Shown here: one piece after another, positions 47,426-57,764 of the stretch | Numbering within the stretch: the first letter of the stretch is position 1 | Layout of the letters: every line of letters starts with the position of its first letter | Source of the DNA: Mytilus edulis | Taxonomy: Eukaryota; Mollusca; Bivalvia; Mytilida; Mytilidae | Length of the DNA: 64,000 nt | Assembly (NCBI RefSeq): GCF_963676685.1 | Contig: NC_092357.1 | Span: 17,783,607 to 17,847,606, forward strand | Direction of reading: 5' to 3' | The notes under the pieces: generated by a model | What the model was told of the DNA's origin: nothing | The model's database searches: none | What the model saw: the letters and a program-made list of their open reading frames with translations, nothing else | Position numbers and translations under genes: made by a program

Positions 47426-48697
47426 CTTCCTATTTGTAGGAACTCTGTATCATTTCTTGTGCAGTCAGTAGAGAGACATACATACATACTTTATTAGATA
47501 ACATACTAATTTGAAAAATATATAAGATTTACATTTCAATTATTATGCGCAAGTCCTATATAAAAGCTCAATGCTTCGACTAAACACTCATTTCCGGAAT
47601 TAAATTTTATGAAGTGTCATTTTAAAGTTTGGTTAATAATTTGTATTAATTCAATTAAAGTTAAGCTTTCTAATAAAAATATCACTAATTACTTTTTTCA
47701 AATCATTAACCTAATTTTGAAATGACACTCATATTTTCTGCCAGTAACATAAATACACTGATTTTTAGTTCTGTCTGGAGGGTTTTGTCGCTGAACCAGT
47801 CGCATGAACCGCACACACAATGCAATTGATAACCACACATACAATAGTATAGTTATTTTTATGAAACCATGTTTCTGGTAGTAACATACACAGATTTTTT
47901 TATTTTGTCTGGAGGGTTTTGTCAATGGATATCTGGGCCTGATTAGAACAGGATGGAAACAAACATTTCTCACAACAAAATGCCAAAAAAATAAATTGTA
48001 TAAAAGTGAAATGATAACCGACACTTGCAAACATTTGTTCAGAAAAAAAATAATCATCCCCTTCACTAGAATATCAAATTATCGCCCCCTAAACCTAGAT
48101 TTGAATAAAGGAATGAGAGACTAATACACCTTTTCGCTATTTGTCCATCATTACTGGATATCACACATGTTGAAGTAAAAGTTTGACGTCATAAAACAAA
48201 ATGTCTGACGCCACAATGGAAAGGTGTTCTTTTATGCGACAAAAGTTCAAGCAGCCAGGCCAGCTGGGATTAGCAATAAGGTGTATAACGGAGGGATCAA
48301 AGATTTTAATATATGAAACAAACTTGATAATAGCAGCAAAAACTTAATAAATAAATCGATTAATCAAAAGGAAAAATAAAGTGGAATTAAAACATAAGAA
48401 ATCGGCATTAATTTTGTCAAAATGAAGTTAGGCTTTCTAATGAAAATATAACTATAATAAATCTTTTTGTCAAGTTATTAACCTAACTTTAAAATGGCAC
48501 TGAATAAATTGTTCAATTTAATTCCGCAAATGAATGAAATGGCGATGATTTTAGCTTCTCTGTCTGACTAACACATAAAAATTGCAATATATTTACCTAT
48601 TATATTTTTCATATAAGAATATTATCTAATAAGGTATGTATGTAAGTCTGTCTACCTACAGTACAAGTAATAATACAGAATTTCTACAAAGAGGAAG
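47426..48697. mobile_element. Foldback element (copy 3 orthologue of 21,128-22,341)
   Basis: Left end CCTTCCTATTTGTAGGAACT; right end TACAAAGAGGAAG then TTAA (48,698-48,701). It carries one unit of the 30-base repeat that is tripled in copy 2. The longest frames in the two copies (about 122 codons each, minus strand) are out of register with each other, so they are not genes. Confidence 0.7.
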
Positions 48698-49487
48698 TTA
48701 AATTTAGTATAAAATGATTGTCAGGCTTACTGAGAACTACTTATCTTTTGAACAACAGAGTAGTCAGGTAAACTTATACGCATGCTAATCCTTTAGAACG
48801 AGTATTTGATGAATATTCATTTTTCATTTCAACATTTTTTGGTCCATTACAATAATGGCAAGAAACAAATATAAAACGTAATGAAATACAATTCACAATT
48901 CAAAGATTTTTTTTTATGTACAATCATTTTAATATATACTCATAATTATTATTCGGTATTTAAATATTAAAAAATGACCTTTTTTATTTTAAGTAACACC
49001 TTTAATAATTTAAAATAAATGTACCTTTTTATAATCAAAAATCAATTAAACAATATAAAAAAAGGTTATTGATGTTAGGAAGTAAGTAGAATACATTTAT
49101 GTTAAATATTAATTTCTTCTTGTGGACAAAAATATATGGTGTAAAAAAAATCATGTTATCCCCTAAGGACATTTGTCTTTACGTCAGTTAATTTGAGCAT
49201 ATCAATTTTTTGTAAAACTAAATGATTTTTTTAACATAGGTATATAATCAATTATTATTATTGATAACATATAAATATCTAGGGCTACCAAAAACTAAGT
49301 GGACCAATTCAATGAAGAAACATAAAATGTTATCAAACAAATTATATTCCTTTTCAAAAAAATTCATTAGATAAATAATATACTTTCAATAGTATATTTT
49401 TATATTGCAGAAGCTTGCAATTGCAATATATGTTCTACAGGAGATAATGCTCACCTATATTCGTGCAATAACAATTTTATGATATTG

Positions 49488-49566
49488 TATAGCAAAGATT
49501 GAAAAACTGTTGAATACGTAGTTCACTGTCTGATTTCGTTACTAATTTGAACCTTTATTTGCACAA
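49488..49566 (+). promoter_or_regulatory. Candidate promoter and leader exon of gene 3
   Basis: TATAGCAAAGAT at 49,488-49,499 and a conserved leader ending GCACAA before GTAAAAG at 49,567. The acceptor ends at 49,692, one base before the A of AATG. Leader intron of 126 bases, versus 125 in gene 2. Confidence 0.4.
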
Positions 49567-49693
49567 GTAAAAGATGATATATTATTAAATGCTAACTTTT
49601 AGTTAAGTTCCATATATATTCCGCTGCTGATTTACATAAGTATTAATGGGTCAAAATACATAGTTAAATAATTCTTTTTTAATACTTAATAGA

Positions 49694-50929
49694 ATGAAAA
49701 TTGTTATCTCCACTGTCGCCATCTTGGTTTGCCTTTGTGGCATGAAGGGAATTCTTGCCGACGATTATTATGGCGGAAGTTACGGTGGAGTCGGAGGCGG
49801 ATACGGTCAAGGTTACGGTAATGGTGGATACGGTCAAAGCTACGGCAGCGGTGGATACAGTAGCTACGGCAATAGCGGATACGGAAGTAGCTACGGACAC
49901 GGGGGACACTTAGGAGGTTACTCCGGTTATGGAAAGGGCTATTCTGGTTATGGAAATGAAGGTCACCATGGATATGGCAAAAAGGGGGGGTTACGTAGAC
50001 GAAACAATCCATTATTTACCTCAACCAATTCCAGTTATTGCTCCTTCTACTTTGATGGGAGGTGGAATCGGAGGTGGTATCGGTGGCGGTCTCGGAGGTG
50101 GTATTGGTGGTGATGGATTATCGTCAATCCGTAAGTTGATTTCGATCTTTTCTTGTCAATCAATAAAACAAACAAAAAACATATATGCATATTCCCTTAT
50201 ACGCTAAAACAGAATTTGAATACATGTATCTTATAGCTAACAATTCGGATGAGTTTCGAACATTGTTGTTAACTTTCATGCCATTTGGTATCTGATCCAA
50301 AGTAATCTCTTTGGTAATTATAGAAATGATATTTTCCTCAGTTTATATAGAGAAATGAAATTCAAATTGTTTGAAAATGTAAAGAATCGCTTTAAATATA
50401 TTTAGAAATTTTTCTTTTAAATATTCATATTTAATTCAAGAAAACTAGGAAAAAAGTAAAATCACAAAAATACTGAACTTAGAGGAAAATCAATTCGGAA
50501 AGTCCATAATCACATGGCAAAATCAAATAACAAAACCTATCAAAAACGAATGGACAAGAACTGTCATATTCCTGACTTAGTACAGGCATTTTCAAATGTA
50601 GAAACTATTTGTATAAGAATACAGATGTTTACCCAATCCGTCAAATTTTGCCGTACATTTTGCAGCATATAAGTATTATATAGTTTGTAAGCTCCCCTGT
50701 TTTAAATTGAGGCAGAGAAGCGCCAATGTACTTGAAAAGTAATATACCTTCTCATTCTACAAAATATCAACGTATACAATAATTATGTTGACCTGTATAA
50801 ATCTATTTACCGATTCGCTGTGTTATGGGGTTGTTGTCTCATTGACGTATATTGTATTGTATGTTATTCATTTCAGTTCCACTTCTTTTATTGGTACCAT
50901 TCTTGTTCAATAATAACAACAACAATTAA
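49694..50929 (+). CDS. Secreted Gly/Tyr-rich repeat protein, gene 3 (frameshifted in this sequence)
   Basis: Coding exons are 49,694-50,130 and 50,877-50,929. The signal peptide is the same as in gene 2. The repeat part is shorter than in genes 1 and 2: one GQSYGN block is missing and [11 protein letters not shown] is reduced to GYGKGYS, which would give about 162 residues. At 49,984-49,990 there is a run of seven G where gene 1 has six and gene 2 has GGGAGGA. The extra G shifts the frame, so translation as written leaves GYGKKGG and continues as [13 protein letters not shown] instead of [14 protein letters not shown]. Downstream sequence, splice sites and the [17 protein letters not shown] exon stay intact in the shifted frame. 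This may be a homopolymer sequencing error, an allelic null or a recent pseudogene. A 150-base dispersed-repeat insertion sits in the intron at about 50,458-50,604. Confidence 0.75.
50458..50604 (+). repeat. Dispersed repeat inserted in the gene 3 intron
   Basis: Contains ACAAAAATACTGAACT and GTCATATTCCTGACTTAGTA. It matches 28,555-28,675 and 19,530-19,650, and is absent from the gene 2 intron. Confidence 0.7.
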
Positions 50930-51720
50930 ACAGCTTTAACATCATTATGGTAAGTGTATTCTACTTTTCAATATATATATTTACATCAATAGTAAAAAAA
51001 AATAAAAATACAAGACAAATTCGAAATTGAAAAACAAAACTCATTATGATGCAATGATTTTCGTTTTTTTGTATAACAACCTCCGATATTAACTTTTTTT
51101 TTGTTTTCCCTTCATACCTGGAATGGCCCATGTGCCTGTTGACGATTAATCAAGAAGAGTTTTTCTTATACATACACATACGCATAGATCTAGAGGATGA
51201 ATGATAAAGACACTTTAAAATGTGAACTAAAAAAAGATTTCATAAATTCCATGGAATCGGATATGCCAAAGTTTAAATTTAGTACGATTCATGCACGTTT
51301 TCTCGACACAAATTACCCGTGAAGCTCCAAAAAAAAGAAAGAAAATTAATATTAATAGAGGGCAATACACGTATGTCTTTTAAAGTTCGATCCAATCGAA
51401 TATTAATATTTTTACTGTTAAAATATTTAAGAGAGCAATAACACGGTTGATTCGATTTTGGTACGATTTCATGATCTTTGAGATCAGATTCATTCAAGAA
51501 AGTAAAACGTGTGCCAAATAAGCCGCTGATGTCTGCAGCCTGCATTATATTGAAAAATAGAAAGTCTTCTATATCTTGTCTGTAACTTTTAAATTTTCAT
51601 TTCAGAATTTCAAACCATATTTTATAGAGAAGAGAGATAAAACACGAATCATCGTGTGAATGCAGTAAATGGAACAGTGTGATAAAGTTTACACGACAGT
51701 ATCGCAATGCAAAATGAATG
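50930..51720 (+). other. Gene 3 3' UTR with UTR intron
   Basis: The exon with the stop ends at 50,949 before GTAAGT. The 3' UTR exon starts at 51,606 after TTTCATTTCAG. The AATAAA used in gene 2 has become AATGAA here, so the poly(A) site is uncertain. Confidence 0.55.
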
Positions 51721-52014
51721 TGAAGAGATTGCATTGTAATATGTTGATTGTAATAAGAATAGATTGCATTGTAATCTATTGATTGTTAATTTATATTTGT
51801 TATTAAAAACAATACTTGTATTATGTGGACATTGTTTAACATAATGATCCAACATACAAATGAAATATACAAACTGTTTCAGTTTCTTAAACTTCTTGTC
51901 GTCTGAAAAAAAACCCAGCGTGGACGCAAAACTTTCATTGGCCTTTTCACACCAGTTTTTTAGATTTATGTGAGCTAACTTATAATTTACAAAAGCCTGA
52001 ACAAACGTTATTAA

Positions 52015-52727
52015 GGTAGCACAATACAAAGATTTGTTCACTTCCAATCAGACAACTTTAAACTGATGTAATTCATTTCATCCTTCTTAATATTTTATAA
52101 ATGAGGTACCAAAAGAAAGAAGAAAGATTAATCTTTCAAATTGTGATAATTTCATTATGACATAATTATTACATAATTAATTATTATGTAATTAGTCGCT
52201 ATATTGTGATGTCCACACTTGAATGAATTTAGCGTCTTTGTTCTTCATAGCATCCCAAAATATTTTATAAATTCTTGTACAACACAGCTTGACCTCCAAA
52301 ACTGTGTCTCAGATTTCCAAAAACATCAATAGAACAAATTGTATACCCAATTGAATTTAGTGGTCTTTAATGAATTGATGTTGCAAACTTCATTGAAGAT
52401 TTATGAGAGAATGAAATACAATAGGAAAAATTTGAGACATAGTTTTTGAGGTCAAACTGTGTTGTGCAAGAATCTATAATTTTTTTTGGATGCTATGAAG
52501 AACAAAAAAGCTAAATTCATTCAAGTATGGACATCACAGAATGGCAACTAATTACATAACAATTAATTATGTAATATATATGTCATAATGAAATTATCAC
52601 AATTTGAAAGATTTATCCTTCTTCTTTCTTTTGGTACCTCATTTATAAAATTTAAAGAAAGATGAGTGGAATTACATCAGTTTAAAGATGTCTGATTGGG
52701 GATGAAAAATCTTTGTACTGTGCTACC
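52015..52727. mobile_element. 713-bp foldback element with TTAA duplication
   Basis: TTAA (52,011-52,014), then GGTAGCACAATACAAAGATT on the left, and AATCTTTGTACTGTGCTACC then TTAA (52,728-52,731) on the right. The arms are nearly complementary along about 300 bases, with landmarks TTTTGGTACCTCATTTATAA and TCATAATGAAATTATCACAA. Copy 2 has a single TTAA in CGTTATTAACTATTTG at the matching site (about 25,495). No protein; a non-autonomous element. Confidence 0.85.
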
Positions 52728-53517
52728 TTAAATCTTTGCAATTATTCCTGCGACCATGCTCTCTATATTTGTTGGTGAAGAGTTCCGATTTTTTTTTATA
52801 AAGTTATATTCATGAAAACATTATTAGAACCCTCATGCATGTATAGTCTGTCATATTATGCTGATGACGTGTTTTGCCTAATTTTATATTATTAGCAAAG
52901 CCGTTGATTTGTGTCTTAAGATTTTAAAAGCTACACATATTACATCTGTCTCTTGTAGATTTTGCTTGATAAGCGACTGGTATGGCCATGTATCAGCGTT
53001 TTTATACAGCACAAATACTGTAATTTTGCATTTTTATTTTTACTCAACTTCTCAACGTGTGATATGCCTGTGATCGTCAGTAAAACAAATCAGGATTTGA
53101 TGGTTCATGAGTCTATGTATTCATTTTAAATGAAATTGTTAGCAATTTTAAAATTCAGATGATTCCAGCACGTAAAATTAAAAACGGATAAGCTGTGAAT
53201 ATCATGTTCACCGAATTGACTCTAATTCTCAAATTAGATTCATAACATATTAAAACGTTTATCCAAATTACAATAAGTCTGAAATAAAAGCTAACAATGC
53301 ATGTACTCGATAATATTCATCAGATTTTCTTGTGCATTTAAATCAATCTGCCATCTAATAAACAATTGAGAAGATTTCCGAAGACTGATGACGGTAACCT
53401 ATTCCGACATAAACATAAACATCAATATAGATCGATAGCAACCTCTAGCAATTGGACAGATTTCTATGTCCGATTGATTTGAGGTTCAAATATTAAGTTA
53501 ATTATCGTTTATACCTG

Positions 53518-55606
53518 TGTGAACTTTGTTTGGGTAGGGTAATACAGAGTTACTGGACTTGCTGGTGTTTGTTTAAGTAGTGTGAGTGACCCTGTACTGC
53601 TTGTATGAACTTGTGCTGGAACTGCACTGAACTGGAACTTAGAATACTGGAATAAGAACAAGCTTGTATAAAAATAGATGTTTATTGTTTGCTGGTCACG
53701 AATGCAAGTGTATAATAATAATACAATGAACAATGAACATACATAATAAAAACATACATATAGAAACATGAATATAATTAAATATATCAGTAACTCTGGT
53801 ATTTGAATAATGCGAATAAGAATAATTAACCCACCCAAAAGTATAGTTCACTTTAAATGAATAGGGGTAAGACTAGCTCACTTGAAATAATAAATGTGAA
53901 TTGAACTGGGGGAATGAAATATAAAAATGAAATATAAATATGAACTTGAACTGGGGGAATTAAATATAAAAATGAAATATAAATATGAACTTGAACTGGG
54001 GGAATTAAATATAAAAATGAAATATAAATATGAACTTGAACTGGGGGAATGAAATATAAATATGAACTTGAACTGGGGGAATTAAATATAAATAAAGGGA
54101 GATAATTTGAATACTATATTTTACAGTTTCTATGGAAACAATGCCAAAGTAGGTTTATCTCATTTAAACCTGTTTCTGAATAAACAATTAATGTAGTTCT
54201 TACTAAACTATATAAAATATTTAACCAAACGCTATGTACAATGTGCCAGATAAATATAACTGACAACATAAATAAAACATGAATGCAAGAGCACCCCCCT
54301 TTTCTATGCACTGGCCATTTGAATGAATAATTGCCATGAGAAAATGTTTATAACGTATGTGCATGAAGAATTGAATGTTACGTATAATAATATGAATAAT
54401 TGAACACTATAAAACACCTTGAATAGTCGAATGGATGAAGAACACATCATTTTCTGTTTTGTCGAAATAAACGCTACATCAATAAGGGGAGTAACTCTGC
54501 AGTGATATGAACAATGACCCAAAAATAAAAGAACTTAAAGTACTAAAAGAAAATCGTAACTAACTATATACAAAATTACTTCTAAATGCTTAAACGAACT
54601 AAAATAGTAAACTGCCTGAAAATGTCGCATCGTTTAATTATCTCAAGGAATATAGATTGAATGAAATTGAATAAAGCATATCGAAACACGCACATTAACA
54701 TAAAACGTATTGAAACACGCATATTACAAAATAACAAAACTATTTACAAAAACGAATTGAATACTTATTCTGAACTCTTAAAACTATAGAAAATACTTGA
54801 ATTAAAAGAATATACTCTTGTAACTATTATTGAATATATTTTGTATAATGAATTCCCTTTCGAGTGCGCAAACTAACTTAATTTAAATAAACTGTTAAGA
54901 TTTCAACTATATCTATAAAAATAATGTAATTTATGAACTGGAAAGTCTAAAAGCAAAATACATGAATATGAACAAAAAAGCTACTTATTATGTCTAAAAA
55001 CTTTGTAATAAAATCTTAGCATTAAGAAATATAAAATAAATAATTTAACTTCACTCACCTGGAATAAGAACAAGCTTGTATAAAAATAGATGTTTATTGT
55101 TTGCTGGTCACGAATGCAAGTGACCAGAAACGCTTGTCCAGGTATCAAGCTTGGTTTCCAGGCGAGGTTAATTAGGGGAATTTCTTATGATTAACAAAGG
55201 AAAAACAATCAATAATCCTGTGGGGTACCTCTAGGTTACTTAAGGTAACGCTGTGAATCATGTGACTCACATATGTCACTAAGGGACGGATTAACTAAAT
55301 TATTGAGAAGGAAATTGTACTAAATTATGTAATCCTTTATTTGCTATCTTTTGTGAAAAAGTATTTGTTAATTGACTTGTAAATTCTTTATGTAACGTAA
55401 TTCTACCAAACAATGCTATGAAGATTAAAAGTTACGAAACTATATTTTTCCATGTGAAATCAGATGTCTGTAAAGTTATAAAACTTACAATTGAACTTTT
55501 ATTATAAAAATCACGAAAATAAGAATCTTTATTAAAACATATGAATATATACAATAAAACATGAAAATCTGAAACAAGAAGTGAAACGTGAATTTCCGCT
55601 GTCACA
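53518..55606 (-). repeat. Complete 3' LTR
   Basis: TG...CA ends on the minus strand. It contains a minisatellite at about 53,900-54,095, GAACTGGGGGAAT with AAATATAAA, repeated with a 45-base period three times and then 32 bases. It is unusually long for an LTR. Confidence 0.75.
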
Positions 55607-55846
55607 TATTCCCTCACCGCTGAAAAATTCTTTGTCCGCAAAGAATAAAATTTACCATCATGAATATTGAACTGAAAATTCATTCGAAAAGTAAAAAAAT
55701 TTTGGATGGTTTTGTTCAATTAAGCAAAATTTGAATTTCTTGACTAAGATCAACAATAAAAACAAGATGACTAAGATTGTACCAAGTCATGCACAAGTAT
55801 AAGATTATGTCCATCAATAAAAATATAATAGTATATGAATAAATGA

Positions 55847-56300
55847 TTACTTTATTCTTGTAAAATAATTGTGGTGTGTGATTAAAACATGGCAGAAGAA
55901 GGGAGTACCAAACATCTTTTTAAGTCTACTGGCGGTATATGGATTTACTGAAATATCTTCAGGAATGGGAACTTCATGTTTAGTATTTATATTAACAATA
56001 GAAAAATTATCAAAATCTGCATGTAGTCTTGTACAAAATGTTCCGGATATTCTCATATTTTGAATACAGTTTGGGGCAGTAATATCCCAATCTGATGGAC
56101 AAAGTGATAGGGTAACGATGGGTATTGTTATACATGATAACCCATTTGTGATCTCCAGTACTACTTTTGTATGGTTTCTGTTGTTGAACTTTTTGAAGAA
56201 ATAAATCGAAACAATTACTAAGGCCAAAGTCATGGTAAAAGACAGAGCAACAAAAGGCCAAGGATTACATTGTGTATTAAAAATGCTTTGAACATGCGAG
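55847..56300 (-). pseudogene. 3' end of an LTR element reading frame (membrane-protein-like)
   Basis: The open frame runs from about 56,329 to a stop at 55,847 with no start codon of its own. It has a hydrophobic stretch (FVALSFTMTLALVIVSIYFF) followed by basic residues (KKFNNRNHTK), the usual layout of a transmembrane anchor and cytoplasmic tail, and then about 100 residues with several Cys. Its position just before the polypurine tract fits an env-like third frame of a gypsy-class element. The homology is not recognised, so the env-like label is inference; the frame is only a 3' fragment and is not functional. Confidence 0.45.
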
Positions 56301-56328
56301 GATTCAGTAGTTGTTGCAAGGTGCTTGT

Positions 56329-57084
56329 AATTCCCTTTCGAGTGCGCAAACTAACTTAATTTAAATAAACTGTTAAGATTTCAACTATATCTATAAAAAT
56401 AATGTAATTTATGAACTGGAAAGTCTAAAAGCAAAATACATGAATATGAACAAAAAAGCTACTTATTATGTCTAAAAACTTTGTAATAAAATCTTAGCAT
56501 TAAGAAATATAAAATAAATAATTTAACTTCACTCACCTGGAATAAGAACAAGCTTGTATAAAAATAGATGTTTATTGTTTGCTGGTCACGAATGCAAGTG
56601 ACCAGAAACGCTTGTCCAGGTATCAAGCTTGGTTTCCAGGCGAGGTTAATTAGGGGAATTTCTTATGATTAACAAAGGAAAAACAATCAATAATCCTGTG
56701 GGGTACCTCTAGGTTACTTAAGGTAACGCTGTGAATCATGTGACTCACATATGTCACTAAGGGACGGATTAACTAAATTATTGAGAAGGAAATTGTACTA
56801 AATTATGTAATCCTTTATTTGCTATCTTTTGTGAAAAAGTATTTGTTAATTGACTTGTAAATTCTTTATGTAACGTAATTCTACCAAACAATGCTATGAA
56901 GATTAAAAGTTACGAAACTATATTTTTCCATGTGAAATCAGATGTCTGTAAAGTTATAAAACTTACAATTGAACTTTTATTATAAAAATCACGAAAATAA
57001 GAATCTTTATTAAAACATATGAATATATACAATAAAACATGAAAATCTGAAACAAGAAGTGAAACGTGAATTTCCGCTGTCACA
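56329..57084 (-). repeat. Truncated 5' LTR
   Basis: A direct repeat of 54,851-55,606 at an offset of exactly 1,478 bases, apparently identical. The deletion joint at 56,329 falls at a shared AATT. Confidence 0.85.
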
Positions 57085-57195
57085 CCTGTAAAAGAATGAT
57101 TTTTTTTAAGAATGAATCAGTCAACACAATGGGTCACCATTCTTTCACTTTCAATGTTGACAATCATTTCTTTTTAATGGCTGAACACGACTTAA

Positions 57196-57759
57196 GGTGG
57201 CTATGGCGTCTTCATGAAAATTGATAGAATTTTTTGATAACTTGTAAAAATGAAGTTTTTATCATGCTTTTTTTCAAAAATGTATTAAAAAGTATGGTTC
57301 ACCGGTCTTTTTTTCACGCTACAGGTTGTGCAAAATTGTCAGATTTTGTATAGATTATGCATAGAAAATTAAATTTTGTGTGATAAAAAGAAAACGTTCT
57401 ATCAGAGCTTTCAGATAAAATGTGAAAATATTGCTCTTATAACATGCTTTTAGATAACATATTTTCTTGCTACATATCAAAAGAGGTAAATTCATAACAC
57501 TTTCTATAAAAAATATTACTTCGTCTGAGTTATCTCCCCTTATTTGGCAAAGTTGAAAAAAATCTAATCAAACACAAACAAGGTGTTTTTGAGAAATTAC
57601 AGCTGTAACTATGATAAAACACACAATTTTCTATATTTATATCAAAAGATTTTTACAAAAATTACATACAATCTCAAAATTTGCACATTTTAACAAATAT
57701 CTAGATCAAAGTTAGCTGCTTCTCCAAAATCCAAGATGGAGGAAGACACCCAAGCCACC
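57196..57759. mobile_element. 564-bp MITE with TTAA-type target (copy 3)
   Basis: TTAA (57,192-57,195), then GGTGGCTATGGCGTCTTC. The right end read inward is GGTGGCTTGGGTGTCTTCC, followed by TTCA, a decayed TTAA; the copy-2 orthologue still has TTAA there (26,825-26,828). Present in both copies, so it predates the duplication. Confidence 0.75.
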
Positions 57760-57764
57760 TTCAA

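Larger units (their letters stand above)
53518..57084 (-). mobile_element. Internally deleted LTR retrotransposon with CCTG duplication
   Basis: CCTG flanks the insertion at 53,514-53,517 and 57,085-57,088; copy 2 has a single CCTG in TTATACCTGTAAAAG near 26,275. Read on the minus strand, a 756-base 5' LTR part (57,084 down to 56,329) is followed directly by the last 720 bases of the internal region, a polypurine tract (GCGGTGAGGGAATA) and the complete 3' LTR (55,606-53,518, 2,089 bases), which starts TGTGAC and ends TTCACA. gag, pol and the primer-binding site are all gone. The two LTR parts look identical, so the insertion is young, or the LTRs were homogenised. Confidence 0.85.

Noticed and set aside
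51649..52047. 132-codon minus-strand frame (also 25,136-25,369 and 10,730-10,963)
   Set aside because: Antisense to the 3' UTR exons and flank. The frame differs in length among the copies and extends into a foldback insertion.
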